Shown piece after piece: positions 47,147 through 59,060 of a stretch of DNA of 64,000 nt. Origin of the DNA: Glandiceps talaboti (taxonomy: Eukaryota > Hemichordata > Enteropneusta > Spengelidae); the NCBI RefSeq assembly GCF_964340395.1, contig NC_135555.1, forward strand, positions 27,740,725 through 27,804,724, in the 5' to 3' direction. The notes beneath the pieces were generated by a model. It was not told the origin of the DNA. It did no database searches and was given only the letters and a program-made list of their open reading frames with translations. The translations under genes and the position numbers were made by a program. Position 1 is the first letter of the stretch; every line of letters begins with the position of its first letter.

Positions 47147-49719
47147 AGATACTGTAAATGCCTAAACCTCAACTGACATCTCTTCTTTTGTGCCAGCAAA
47201 ATAAATTTTGGAATTACATTTAGGAATACCGATTTTCCAATGACTTCGGGACACATACATATAAGGCCCTGAAATTTAGACCCGGTTTTTCGCTCATAGT
47301 TTCCTTAATATGGACTGGAAAGTTTACAAATTTCACAAAAAGGTGGATTTTTATGTGTTTTAAATAACCATGGCAAGTAAATTTAGTAGGATCGTTGTGT
47401 AATGGTCCATTCAAGAATTTTTGGTAGAAAACGACTGATTTGACCCGGAAGTTGAAGCTGGCCTTGTTTGACCGGGCGATTTTCCACAGCAAGCAGCAAC
47501 GCGGGGGTTCTTGGTACTTACTAAAATCACACTTCAGACCCACTATAAAAGTTTGATGTTTTCAGATAACATGTAACTTGTGATTAATTCTATATTGTCG
47601 TGCAATTTGGAGTGACAGTGAACCAGAATGAAGACAACTCGCGTAAGCAAGGCATGCCTAGGCATGCGGTTGAAGTTATGCAAGTCTCCCTGCGGACTGT
47701 GAATCGACCAAACTTTGTTTATTGGCCGACAGTTTACATGTGTAACAGTCTTTTACTGTTGGGATGATTTATTTGCATTCTGTGTTCTGTGTTTATTTTG
47801 ATCATTTGATGCTAAGGTCAAATTCTGTAAAAGAATAAGGTTGAAGGGTAAGGGGAGGGAAATCGTTGTAAATATAGTAGTAGCTGCCACCAGGTAGTAA
47901 CTGACTTCCGTTGATTAATTGTCGAACTTTAGCCAGCACCAACCAAAATAAAGTTGAACGTTGTCTTCACTTGTCATAGCGTTGTCGATGTGGTCTTCTT
48001 TCGATGTCTCACTGGTTCAATGATTCAGGAATCGGGAAGGGGAATCTATAGTATGTGGTTAACGACCCAAAGATTGCCAGAAAATACGCTAGAGAAATAT
48101 ATCTCAAATGGAACACTTGTCTTTATTCTCTTCAAGTATAGTGTAAAAGTTGAACAGATCAGAGTTGCTGCACTTATCACCAATAGCCAAACTGGTTGAA
48201 GTAAAAGGGGGGGGGGGGATTATCTCTCTAATATCACTGCCATCCAAGGTGTACTATCTACGTAGTTACGGAGTGGACCACACAAAGTCTACTCTCACTA
48301 GTATCCAATCAGTAGACCACGCAAAGTCTACTCAGTACCTTCACTAGTGTTTTATCCGACGAGCTACACCTGGAACAGACTGGCAAAATCTGTTCGTCGA
48401 GGCTCTGAAGTTTACCACTTATATAGGAAACTGCTAATTTATATGAATGGCCTTAGACTAAAAAGAACTCTCTAACTACTGAAATTGACGACATTTCACT
48501 TCGCGGTTCGAATTTGTGGTCGAAATGACCTGTCAATCATAACTAAAGTTCATCTGACCTGTAAATTATCACATACGCTGGGCCTGACTTGGATGCTGGC
48601 CAAGGTCAAGGATCGTTGGCCAATCACATTACGTAAAATTTACAGACGTTGCCTTAGGGGTCAAGAAACTCTACTACTCTTAGGAACTTGAATATGAAAT
48701 CGCTATACTAATACATAGGAACGTGAACGGGGCTAATAAAAAGGATCAAATCAGACTAGAGAAACTGTGTCTGCTTGTTCCTCTGCGCTATACTCCAATA
48801 ACTAACAACGTCTAGACTATTTAATAACAATAAACATGGTGTGCTATATGAAACCGCATACCAACAGTAATACAATCAATCTAAATATGTAGTAGAAACA
48901 GTGCGTTTTGTCACACATGTAAATGACATGAACGTGTCTTGCCATTTCCAAAATGAAAATATTTGGCAAGTAAAAATAATTAAAATAATTACAACTTTAA
49001 TTTGGCTTCAGACTTTGCATTATGTTTTGCGTATCTTTCCCTGTTTTACATGTAAATCCAAAAAGGTTCTCTCTGGTCATGTCAGTGATCATACCGGGAC
49101 TGCTTTGAGTACGAGCGAGGTGAGGCATGTTGAGGTATTTTGTTGAGAATTATAAATATTGCGAAATGTGAAGTACAAGGTTTAAATACAATGGAATGAT
49201 GAAAAAAAATTGGCCGAGTCTGCTGACAGGTGCCGGTCACAAGACTCTCCGTAAATTAATATATCAGACGATGTTATGTCTACTACAAGTTGAATGTTGT
49301 TGACAATTATGGACAGTGTTTTTGGTTAAATTTGTTAGAAAATTGAAATTCGAATTGCCTCAAAATTATTTTAGATCCCTAGTTTATTTCATTCATCATT
49401 AAAATTTTCCAGGGTTAAAGTTATTTATAGCCAACCTCAAAAATCCTTTTTTTTTCTTTTTTTTTGTGTGCATTTCCCAGTCATTATTTTTCTGAGATTT
49501 TGTGTAATTTTTCATAATAGTAGATTTTTTTTATAAAATGGTGACTATGGTATAAAAGTACTGACAATATTTTACCAACTTTCTGTATAAAATGTGTTTT
49601 ATAGTGAGACATCATATGAAACCACTAACCACTTTATTACATCACTAAAACAAAACTGCATAGTGAAGAGCTCAGACAACTGAACCACTTCTACTTCTAC
49701 ATGTTACCAAAATAAAAAA
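47147..49719. mobile_element. Dispersed repeat family C, copy 2, split by a solo LTR
   Basis: Matches 3423-4698 on both sides of the LTR at 47741-48915. It also carries about 75 bp near 47515-47590 that copy 1 lacks. Sequence agreement is high, for example ATATTTGGCAAGTAAAAATA in both. Confidence 0.8.
47741..48915. mobile_element. Solo LTR with 4-bp target duplication
   Basis: A 1,175-bp insertion begins TGTAACAGTC, ends TTTTGTCACA (TG...CA) and is flanked by CATG at 47737-47740 and 48916-48919. Copy 1 of family C supplies the empty site. Length, TG/CA ends and a 4-bp duplication fit a Gypsy-class LTR; an AATAAA lies near 47949. No internal retrotransposon sequence remains, so it is a recombination product. 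The small open frames inside are not genes. Orientation is not certain. Confidence 0.8.
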
Positions 49720-49724
49720 TTTGG

Positions 49725-49975
49725 ATTTTTAGTTTAAGAATTATTCAATTTTGGTCAATAACTTATATCTTGAAAACTAAATGGTGGATGGGGTTGAAAC
49801 TTGAGAGGGGGGTTTCTATAGGTGTTATCTGCAGTTCAGAACAGTTTGATACAACTGGCCCTGGCAACCATGGCTATGCCAATGTATGCTAATATGCCTA
49901 GCAACAAGACCACACCCATAGCAACGGCCAAATAGAGTTGTACCGCAATGCTATTGGCACTTTTTTTTTGAATCG
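49725..49975. mobile_element. Repeat family A fragment
   Basis: Short fused pieces of the 5' repeats (TTTTGGTCAATAACTTATATC) and one tandem unit (CACACCCATAGCAACGGCC), ending GTACCGCAATGCTATTGGCAC. Confidence 0.6.
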
Positions 49976-50575
49976 CGATGAAGAATCTAGTGCGATAAAA
50001 TGTTGCAGTATTCGTGAAAGTCGATTAAAAAATTGTAGAAAAAATATATGTGATAAAGAGAATACTGTATTAAAGATAATAATGATTTAAACAGACCACC
50101 TTGCAAGGTACACCTGTAGTAACAAACATATTTGTTGACACCTTGCATTGTTTAGTTTACTATTGTATAGGAATCAGGTGTTATTTTTTGTTGTACTACT
50201 TGTCTGGTTGGTGAGCATGGGAAAGACAAGGGGACTAAGCTAGTTTATCTCTGTTAATATTTGTCTGACACTTGTGGCTTTATATGGCCTGCTCTAGTCT
50301 GCTCCACTTGGCAAGGGAACAGCACAGCAGTTGCCTTACTCCCCGGGCTGGCATGCAGAACTAGCTTTCTCTCCGTGTTGTGCAAGAGTAAGCACCTTAT
50401 TTACTATCTTTTTTTTTTTTCTGGACAATTTTTGGTAGTTAGTTTTAGTAGCTAGGAACTTAGTTATAGTGTTATAGGAGAATTTACTTCTTTTTTTAAA
50501 AGGTATTTAATATAATTATACCCCCAAGTAAGGGGTACTTTATGTACTCATTCCAGCCATGTATTGGCACCACAG
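49976..50575. other. Gene-free stretch inside NSMAF intron 2
   Basis: No supported coding frame, tandem repeat or terminal repeat. Confidence 0.4.
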
Positions 50576-50578
50576 TAA

Positions 50579-52534
50579 GGGACAGGTCAGTTTTTCCAGT
50601 CGGGGGTTGGGGATTCTTAAATCGGGCAGACAAAAAGTCACTGACCCCCCCCCCCCCCCCCTATCTGTAAAACCAAAAACAGGCTACCCCCCCCCCCCCC
50701 CCATCACTTAATTCTAAAACACTAAAACATGATGACCCCCCATATATAATATTCACATGACAGGTATTTCTTGATGGTGACTCAGTGTGGACTGCTTGAC
50801 TGTCTTGCATCTACTTTATAAGATCCCGGGTTAGCGCTATCACAATTATAATTAATGAGTACACAGGGTAAATATATTCCAAAAGGAGTTTAATAGCATC
50901 TTGACAGGAAGCCCAGGAAGTTTGTAACTCCAAAAAGTCAATTTTGAACTATGCAGACATTTTCAGACAATAATTTCCAAGCTTTACAAGACAGCACCAA
51001 CATGTAAAAAGCAACTACGTAGGGTTGAAATATTTTTGAAATATAGTTTGCTAGCATCTTGACAGTAACAGGAAGAGCTTGAGACTGGGATGCGTACACC
51101 TGATGTGTTGGGGGGGGGGGTCCTGGGGTCTCCCCCTAGAAGCCCTAGTGGTTTTTAACTCTGAAAAGTCAATTTTGAGACTATTAAGACCCTTTCAGAC
51201 AATAATTGCCAAGCTTTACAAGACACCACCAACATGTAAAAAGCAACTACATAGGGTTGAAATACTTTTGAAATATTCTTTGATAGCATCTTGACAGTAA
51301 GAGGGGAAGAGCTTAAGACTGGGATATGTCCACCTAATGTGGGGGGTCCAAGGGGGTCTCCCTCTAGAAGACCTGGAGGATTTTTACTCTTAAAGCCAAT
51401 ATTTAGGCTATTTAGACTTTTCAAGTAATAACTTAATCTGTGCTTTACAAGACAGCACCATCAAGTATCAGAAACTATTCTTTATAACTTACATAGGGTT
51501 GAAATATATTCTTAAAAAGTTAAATGGCATCATCATATACATGTAGTAAAGGTCAGCACATCTAGTGGTAGTATCATTGGTAGGGGAGATTTGGGGTTTA
51601 AGGCAATTTTGGACGACCTTGGCAAACATTTCACATCTTTAAAAGACTATCATCTCAAATTAGAATAGGGTGAAAATATTTAAGGAAAGTTTAATACCAT
51701 TATGACAGTAAAAAGGTTGTTGGTGCATATATTGGTTGAATGCATGAGTGTCCTAGCTCTGGGGGTGAGGGAGTCCTTGGGATTTTCCCCCTGGCAGATC
51801 TGGAGTTTTTGCTTGAGATAAGGCAATGTTTAGGTTATTCATAGCCTTTGAGGTAATATTTCCAAGCTTCGAAAAGCTACTGTAAATGAAAGTTTTAAAT
51901 GAGTTTCCCATGTAACATAAAAATTGGTATAGGGGCATTAATACTGCATGTATAGTAAAGTCACCAGTATGTTAGAGAACTTTAGGTGGTCATACCTAGT
52001 GTATAATAGAAACTGGAATCTGATGAGATGTGGTGATTTGTGGTGTCAGTAACATGTAGTGTCCAAAATAGAAAGTGTATTAATCCCTTCTGACAAGTTC
52101 ATAGTGACAAATTACGAAACCTTCAAGTTCACTTTTGCCCCAGAGTGCAATGTAAGTGAAGCATTGATTGTGAAACAGCCAAACATTTACATGACATGTT
52201 CTGTAACTAGTATGGTCGCTAGGTAATATATATATATGTATACATATAGTTATGTTTGAACTAATAAGTAAAATTAAAGAATTCATGAAGAAACAGGGAG
52301 ATCAGTACGAAGAACAAATATTTACATGTACCACATTTCAGACAAGGCTATATGCCATTGTAGAAAAGGATTTTTTTCTTCTATCACAATCCAAAACACA
52401 ATGACCCCCCCCCCCCCATCCACAATTTTCAAAACAGCATGAACCCACCACTGCCAATATCAAAAACAGGGTGACCCCCCTACAAATCCACTGCCCCCAC
52501 ACCCACCCCCAAGCCAAAGAAACTGACCGGTCCC
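50579..52534. mobile_element. Harbinger-like non-autonomous element with TAA duplication and internal tandem units
   Basis: The inverted ends GGGACAGGTCAGTTT ... AAACTGACCGGTCCC are flanked by TAA (50576-50578 and 52535-52537). Long poly-C tracts lie near both ends (50645-50702 and 52404-52418). The interior is four or five divergent units of 200-250 bp (TAGCATCTTGACAGTAA, CTTTACAAGACAGCACC, CATAGGGTTGAAATA). No transposase. The TWA duplication and GG start fit PIF/Harbinger. Confidence 0.75.
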
Positions 52535-52767
52535 TAAGAAACAAACTTATGCAATCTGTATTTTTCTGTGAGAATGTTTAATATATAATCCCACAAAATC
52601 AATGTTAGTTTTACGTCATAATGCTTCTCGTATGATTCCGTTGACTACACATTGTCACCTTCGGCTTGAATTTGTATTGGTCCATGGAAACATTATGATG
52701 TAAAGCTAACATTGATTTCATGGGATTATATATAAATACTTGACATATTTTATAATTTTCATTACAG

Positions 52768-52810
52768 TATTTTACTATCTTACATATGAAGGAGCGGTAG
52801 ACTTAGACAG
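52768..52810 (+). CDS. NSMAF: BEACH-domain exon of the NSMAF/FAN-like gene (exon c)
   Basis: The acceptor ATTTTCATTACAG ends at 52767 and the donor GTAAGATT begins at 52811. This 43-bp micro-exon, joined to the single T of exon b, reads LFYYLTYEGAVDLD. It follows [13 protein letters not shown] at the spacing expected in BEACH domains, where (V)F..LTYEGxVD is conserved. It leaves 2 nt (AG). The intron before it is 22,685 bp and holds the 4.6-kb minisatellite. The following exon (typically DP...GQTPKQLF) was not found before 64000. Confidence 0.88.
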
Positions 52811-52975
52811 GTAAGATTTTTAAACATTTATAAGTGTCTGTCTCTCAGAGTTTGTAACTTTCACATTATTATTTCATAACACAGTTGTGTGGCAAATTTG
52901 AACATTTGATGTCTCTGATTTCAAAATGTGGATGGAAATTCTTAGGAGAATGGTCATGGTAATTACATGGTAATT

Positions 52976-53470
52976 GTATGCCATGGTTGCTACATTGACA
53001 GCAATGTATCAATATTCAATTTGTAATGTATATCTTGTGAAGAATGCCATGGTTGTTACATTGACAGCATTGTATCAATATTCAATTTGTAATGTATATC
53101 TTGTGAAGAATGCCATGGTTGTTACATTGACAGCAATGTATCAATATTCAATTTGTAATGTATATCTTGTGAAGAATGCCATGGTTGTTACATTGACAGC
53201 AATGTATCAATATTCAATTTGTAATGTATATCTTGTGAAGAATGCCATGGTTGTTACATTGACAGCAATGTATCAATATTCAATTTGTAATGTATATCTT
53301 GTGAAGAATGCCATGGTTGTTACATTGACAGCAATGTATCAATATTCAATTTGTAATGTATATCTTGTGAAGAATGCCATGGTTGTTACATTGACAGCAA
53401 TGTATCAATAATTATTCAATTTGTAATGTATATCTTGTGAAGAATGCCATGATTATGACAGCAATGTATC
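52976..53470. repeat. 66-bp minisatellite after NSMAF exon c
   Basis: About seven near-identical 66-bp units around TGCCATGGTTGTTACATTGA and CAGCAATGTATCAATATTC, with degenerate units at the edges. Begins 166 bp after the exon c donor. Its stop-free 145-codon plus frame is an artefact of the 66-bp period. Confidence 0.95.
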
Positions 53471-53512
53471 CATAGTCAAAATAGTGTTACAGTATATCTT
53501 GATTTACAAAGG

Positions 53513-53759
53513 TTACACAAGGAGTTCAAAGTTTTTTTTAGCATTGAGCTTTTGATCTGTCTTAGTCAAGATCCTCAGCAGAATGACCAATTCCATAGTT
53601 ACACTGAGTTGACCACTAGGTGATGGTACGATCAGCTGATTGTAGATGTTAGGTAGTTCAATGCCCCCGCCTCTGTTGATCCTACGATTGTTGCGTTTGA
53701 TGTTTATAGCCTCCCAGTTGATGTTATGATTATAGCTGTATGAATGTTCAGCTAAAGTC
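53513..53759 (-). pseudogene. Penelope-like element, C-terminal half of the GIY-YIG endonuclease
   Basis: Minus-strand frame LAEHSYSYNHNINWEAI, then RINRGGGIELPNIYNQL, ending in KTDQKLNAKKNFELLV and a stop. LAEH....HxINW and INR..G.xLP are the last conserved blocks of the endonuclease of Penelope-like retroelements. The N-terminal half of the same domain lies 5.7 kb away at 59412-59600; the frame rejoins across the 9-bp target duplication of the intervening MULE-like element, so both pieces come from one copy. Confidence 0.8.
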
Positions 53760-54104
53760 ATAGTCTATCTGCTAGACCTCGGATGTTCTTCCGATACAAT
53801 AAGACACAGGACCGAACATCGCTATCGAGGATGGAACATCCAAGGTCTAGCAAATGTCATCTCTGCAGTTCAGGATATAAATAACTGCCAATCAGAGAAC
53901 CGCATTAGTGACAAGCACAAACATGCATATTCATCTCAAGGAGGGGCTTGTAAAAATAACCACCAATGCGTTAACTGAAATGTGTGAATGACAACGTCTA
54001 CACACTCAACAAACTCACAATTACCATAAACTGATAAGACATAGTAATGACGTAAATGTGTTTGTCAACACCTGCATGCAGAAATTCCCCACCATAGGTT
54101 TACC

Positions 54105-54191
54105 ATGGCATTGTCTGAACAACTCAGGAAAGCAATTGAACATGGCAAAAAAAAACTTTCATCGCATTCATTTTCCGATGTCGCCAGCTAA
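54105..54191 (+). pseudogene. Possible N-terminal piece of the RecQ-like ORF
   Basis: Reads MALSEQLRKAIEHGKKKLSS HSFSDVAS and a stop. The helical charged start is compatible with the N-terminus of a RecQ-like protein whose VKEKQ...GEDVF part lies at 58965-59060, the two being separated by element F. The link is inferred from position and style only. Confidence 0.3.
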
Positions 54192-54528
54192 TTCGTGAGC
54201 AATATTGAGAGTTCAATTGACAATTACCGAGACATACATTTATTTTGTAAGTGATGTGGCCGTATGCCGACTCAGCTGAAACTCATTTCCGTATTTATGT
54301 TACAATGTTTACACAAATTGCGCGACAAATTTCATGTACATATACTTTCTGAAGGGGGTGACTACTTGCTGTGTCATGGGTATAAGAACAACAAATTGTT
54401 TGAGATGTGTATAGAAATATCCTAGGTCACCGTATCACTTTTAAAAAATAGATGTATCTATAAAGTAACCAAAGAAGTTGTCGGTAATTTTTTACCAACA
54501 CATTTTGAAGGTCACACTTGTAAGTACT

Positions 54529-54760
54529 TTATACAACGCACTGTAGACTAAATATCCTGACTGACATAGTCTGGACTGATGGCTCCGAATGTATCAAAGC
54601 ATACAGATAGACAACATTGTTGACATTAATTTTGATTGACACTTCCAATGGATGACCGTTCACATGAGCAGTGTACACAAATTTGATAGGATCATTCTTC
54701 TTATACATGACTGTCGGCAAGCCTTTGATTTCGACATAATTTTGCCATTTTCTGGTTTTT
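54529..54760 (-). pseudogene. Unrecognised coding fragment in element F, interrupted by family A
   Basis: The minus-strand frame reads KWQNYVEIKGLPTVMYKKND, then PIKFVYTAHVNGHPLEVSIK, INVNNVVYLYALIHSEPSVQ and on to a stop. Composition is protein-like. The frame is cut at its N-terminal side by the family A copy starting at about 54760. I do not recognise the family. Confidence 0.4.
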
Positions 54761-54848
54761 ATTAGCACAACTGAACTGAGGTTCAGTAGTGCTATAGGGA
54801 TCACCCGGCGTCTGTCTGTCTGTCTGTCTGTCTGTCTGTGTGTGTGGA

Positions 54849-54879
<31 letters not shown>

Positions 54880-56178
54880 ACAACTTAAAGTCAAAAACCG
54901 CTGAACCGAATGCCATGATATTTGGTGGGTCCATTACCTTGGGTGTCTAGTTGGGAAATTGTTCAAATCAAAATGATCGCATCACAGGTGTGTGATTTGG
55001 GTCAAAAAATGTGATTTTTGGTCAAAAAACTTAAACTCAGAAACTACTGGGCAGATTGGTGTGAAATTTGGTGGGAACATTTTTAAGGGGTGTAAAGTAA
55101 GATTTGTCCATGACGGGATGATTCCATCAGTGATATGCAAATTATGGCTAAAAATGTGTCTTTTTGGTTAAAAATCTATAATTCCAAAACTACTGAGCAG
55201 ATTGGGCTGAAATGTAATGGGAATGCATCTAGGGATGTATGGACAAAGAAATATTAAGCATACAATGATTCCATGAGTGATATGCAAATTAGGTGTAAAA
55301 ATGTTCATTTTTGGTCAAAAACGTATATCACAAAAAGTAGTTGGTCATTGAGTCTGAAACTTGGTGAGATGTTTCTGAAAGTGTTATTCTGCAGATTTTC
55401 TTCAATACATTTTGACAAAATTGGCCCTAGCAACCATGACCACGCCCTTAGCAACAACCAAATGGCAGTATATTTTGGTCAAATAACATCATCTGGTAGG
55501 CAAATGAGTAAACATTCAAAAAATGTATGCAAATACCCTAGCAACCATGACCACGCCCATAGCAACAGCCAAACGGTGGTGTATTTCACAAAGATAACAA
55601 CAGGGATTAATAGACAATTGAATAAGCATTCAAAAAATGTATGTAAATTTGCCTAGCAACAAGACCACGCCCATAGCAACTGCCAAATAATCACGTATAT
55701 TGCAAAGATAGCAACAGGAATAGAAAGACAAATGAATAAACATTCAAAAAATGTATGCAAATGTGCCTAGCAACAAGACCACGCCCATAGCAACAGCCAA
55801 ATGATCCCATATATTGCAAAGATAACGGGGATTAATAGACAATTGAATAAATATTCAAAAAATGTATGTAAATATGCCTAGCAACAAGACCACGCCCATA
55901 GCAACAACCAAATGATCATGTATATTGCAAAGATAATATCAGGAATTCATACACAAGTGAACAAAAACATACAAAAATGTATGCAAATATATCTAACAAC
56001 ATGACCACGCCCATAGCAACAGCCAAATGATAGCATATATCGTAAAGATAGCAACATGGCTGGATAGGCAACTGGATAGTCATTCAACAATTGAACACTT
56101 ATTGTTAGCATGGACTACCATATGGATAAACATTTTTAAAAACTGTACAGTTGTGCTACAACGCCATTGGCGGTATTT
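54760..56178. mobile_element. Repeat family A, copy 6, full length
   Basis: Complete copy from TTATTAGCACAACTGAACTG to CAGTTGTGCTACAACGCC. Order: (CTGT)n/(GT)n microsatellite, AAACCGCTGAACCG block, divergent TTTTTGGTCAAAAACTTA units, then six 110-115-bp units with CCACGCCCATAGCAAC. Best reference copy of the family in this window, closely matching 6336-7743. Confidence 0.8.
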
Positions 56179-56306
56179 TATTTGATTCGCTACTCCCGTT
56201 TGCCCCTGACATTCAACGTCTCTTCTCAAATCATGATACGTAGTTTGACATGTCGACATAGTACAGCAGATAGCCTACACAGCGGAGAACCACCGCTGGT
56301 TTCAGT

Positions 56307-56486
56307 ATGAGTAAACGGCAAATAACTAATTTCTTTTCTCCGGCTAGTAAGCCAGGTAGGAGTGATGGAAATGACGAACAACCCGCTAATATCGCAACGA
56401 GACAGCAGGCAAATTGTGCCTTCCGAAATACATCCCACGCCAGGCCTTTCGTTGTTATGGTGGCAAATTTGCACTTCCGTATGTGA
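56307..56486 (+). pseudogene. Short ORF resembling an N-terminus of a hAT/ZNF862-type protein
   Basis: Reads MSKRQITNFFSPASKPGRSD, then GNDEQPANIATRQQ. A start of the form MSKR..I..FF is common in hAT-derived zinc-finger proteins of the ZNF862/KIAA1586 type. Only 59 codons are open and no BED finger or catalytic block follows. A GT in CCAGGTAGGAGT (56357) could be a donor. Confidence 0.35.
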
Positions 56487-58156
56487 TCTGCGCACTGTGT
56501 GCCTGTCTGTTACTGTACATGTAACAATATCAGTATGTATTAAATCTCATACCGTCTTTACTTTAATTTATTTGAAGTGAACAGTGGTTGAGTTAATTTA
56601 CAAAATCTTCAGAGGAATTAGTGTGGTGTAGACATTCACTGGTAGAAAGTCAAAAATGATTCATGCAATACTCAACTTCCAAACACATACGGCACTGTTG
56701 AAATGACACAATATAGTTATCAATTTCACATCGCACATCAGTCATCTGCTATGAAATATTTGAGTAAACAAACGAAAAATAATTCTACCGAATACTAATT
56801 GTACGTAAATATGTGATGTTTAGAACTAGCTGCATTTATTTGCAGATTAATTACGTGACTCCATCTGACTTGCACATGTAAAACGGGACGGGTTCCCCCA
56901 GTCACCCCATTACTTTTCCAAGTATATTCACATTCAGTCTCACTGAAAAACTTGAAGATGGAAATATTTTAAAATTAAAACCTGAGAACAAGTACCTAAA
57001 ACCTAGACATCAATAGCAACTTTTACACAAGCGATATATTCACAGATACATGTACCTCCAATTCTCACAGCGTTTGACCTTTTATGGGTGTGATGCTCGC
57101 ATGTCGGCCTAAAATGAAGCGTTAAACTTATAATCAAGAGTCAATACAAAGGAAATCGGCAAAATCTGAAGAGAATATATACGGTGCTATCTCAGCAACA
57201 ACTTCTTTGATAGCAGTTTCTGTAAATATGGTGGCGAAAACATCGTGTGCTCTAATATAAGGTATCTTTTCACATTATGAAAACATATCTCACATGTGTT
57301 AAATTCTGGGCAATATGATGGTTGAAATAGCAAATTAACCTCTCATTCTCCTAATATTCCGCGTAAGTTTGGCTCTGCAATTCGGCCGTGAGGAAAACCC
57401 AAAAGTAGCAACATTTTGAAACTGGTAGTACGCTGACATCTCACTCACATTTTCAGTGTGACCTCGTCCATTTGTGTTACTGTTAGAGAAATTGTAGCAA
57501 TTGCTTCCAGTCAAACATCGGAACGGAAAAAGGCACACAAACAGAGGAAAGAACCCTCAAAATCACAGTACACGCTACAGTTATTGCAGCTAGTATAAGA
57601 CATGGTGTGAGTGAACCACGTAAACGTTACATGGAAGGCCGATTCATTGAAGGGGTACGTGGGCGGTGTCGTACATCAATCATAATAACAATATTATGAT
57701 TCGTTGCCGACTTCGATGTTTGTTTTTGTACATTGATGGTCCTGAATAAAGATTAGCAAGCTTACGAAAGTGTGATAGTAAAGTTGAGTATATAATTGCA
57801 TGATTATGAATAACGTTCATAGTCTGAGTTAATGAGCACTAAGGCACGGACCATCTACTTCCTGCATAATGCTACCTTGCCTTTTGTCTCACCCTGCTCC
57901 TCCTTATCTTTCCACCACTTCCCGTGTATTTGCCAAGCTTCCCTGACCTCTGACTTTCGCATATCACCTTAATCCCTACTTTGTCCATGCTGTCCTTTCA
58001 TTAGTCAAGCCACCTTGACCTCTGGCTTTCGCTTGTACTTTATCTCCCCTTTGTCCCTCACTTCACTGTTTGCTACAGCACAGTATACATCATTTTCCTC
58101 TTTCTTCCACCCACCCACCCATCTCACCTCCACACTATCATGTTACTGGGTTTAAT
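56487..58156. other. Gene-free part of element F
   Basis: No supported coding frame. 57850-58130 is pyrimidine-rich on the plus strand (CCTTGCC, CACCTCC, CCCACCCACCC). Confidence 0.4.
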
Positions 58157-58490
58157 GCCAGCACTGTTAAGTGCTCACCATATTGTTTTTGTTTGTTTGT
58201 TTTTATTGCTTTTCCAGCACTAACAAGTGCTTGGCATTTCGTTCCAGCACTCACAAGTGCTCGGTTACTTCACTCCAGTGCTATTAAGTGCTCGGCATGT
58301 TTACTCCAGCACTCATACATGCTCGTATTTTTTCTCTCCAGTGCTACTAAGTGCTCGGCTCTTTTACTCCCTCCAGCGCTATTAAGTGCTCGGCTATTTC
58401 TCTCCAGCACTATCAAGTGTTCGGCTAATTCTCTCCAGCACTATCAAGTGCTCGGCTCTTCTACTCCAGCACTGTCAAGTGTTCGGCTTT
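58157..58490. repeat. Minisatellite of miniature hairpins
   Basis: About ten units of 34-40 bp around CCAGCACTATCAAGTGCTCGG, each carrying AGCACT(4 nt)AGTGCT, a 6-bp inverted repeat, with pyrimidine spacers (CTATTTCTCT). The plus-strand 157-codon frame across it is an artefact. Confidence 0.8.
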
Positions 58491-58548
58491 TATTCATGGA
58501 CAGCTTGTTTTTACGCTTTTTCAATTTTCAGCATTTTCAATAAACGCA

Positions 58549-58684
58549 GTAAGGGGGTAGCCACGGCATGCAAACCACTTGGGGTGCCACGTTGGCTCCG
58601 CTGATGGCCTGAGCCAAATCTGAGGCTCAGACTGTGACATACATTGCTTATCACCCTGAAATGCCGGCTGGTGACACCCCTTAC
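58549..58684. mobile_element. 136-bp MITE-like inverted repeat
   Basis: Ends GTAAGGGGGTAGCCACGGC and GCTGGTGACACCCCTTAC are imperfectly inverted. No clear target duplication. Confidence 0.5.
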
Positions 58685-58964
58685 TTTTTCCGCATCCACT
58701 GTGTCTGTGTCAATTGTTGCACATTAAATACAAATATGTTTATGCCAACTTACAACCAGTTAATGAAATGGTTTCTCCCGAACAAAGTTTTATGACTTCA
58801 CCCGTGGTGCTACATCACTGTTTTAATAAACAAGAAAGGCCTAAGTATGTGGCGACATCAGTTACAATATAAACATGTGTCTCGGTAATTGTTGATCGAA
58901 CTCTCAATATTGCGCACTAATTAGCTGGCAACATCCGTAGTTTGTTGTCCGGGAAATTAGTGCA

Positions 58965-59060
58965 ATGGCTGTAAAGGAGAAGCAGATTACAGCCATCGCT
59001 GCCTTTTTGCAAGGTGAGGATGTTTTCATCAATCTTCCAACTGGCTATGAAAGTCTGTAA
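58965..59060 (+). pseudogene. RecQ-like helicase N-terminal fragment with a Walker A frameshift
   Basis: Reads AVKEKQITAIAAFLQGEDVF then INLPTGYESL and a stop. KEKQ..AI..FL.G.DVFINLPTGYGKS is the RecQ motif 0/motif I pattern. Here one base is missing inside the Walker A, changing GYGKS to GYESL and ending the frame; the next frame continues with hydrophobic text (SVIFQ). It is therefore a decayed copy. It lies between element F and the right arm of family D copy 2. Confidence 0.65.

Larger units (their letters stand above)
54176..58937. mobile_element. 4.8-kb inverted-repeat element F, nested in family D copy 2
   Basis: The ends match in inverted orientation for about 85 bp with scattered mismatches: GCCAGCTAATTCGTGAGC and CAATATTGAGAGTTCAAT on the left, their counterparts on the right (58840-58937). 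It carries a full family A copy, two unassigned ORF fragments, a pyrimidine-rich zone (57850-58130), a hairpin minisatellite and a small MITE. No transposase was identified and no target duplication is clear. Confidence 0.6.

Noticed and set aside
47954-48199. 81-codon ORF as a gene
   Set aside because: Lies wholly inside the solo LTR.
52974-53411. 145-codon NAMVVTLTAMYQYS repeat protein
   Set aside because: Stop-free 66-bp minisatellite in an intron.
56226-56495. Minus-strand 89-codon ORF
   Set aside because: It is antisense to the better plus-strand MSKRQITNFF frame and shows no domain.
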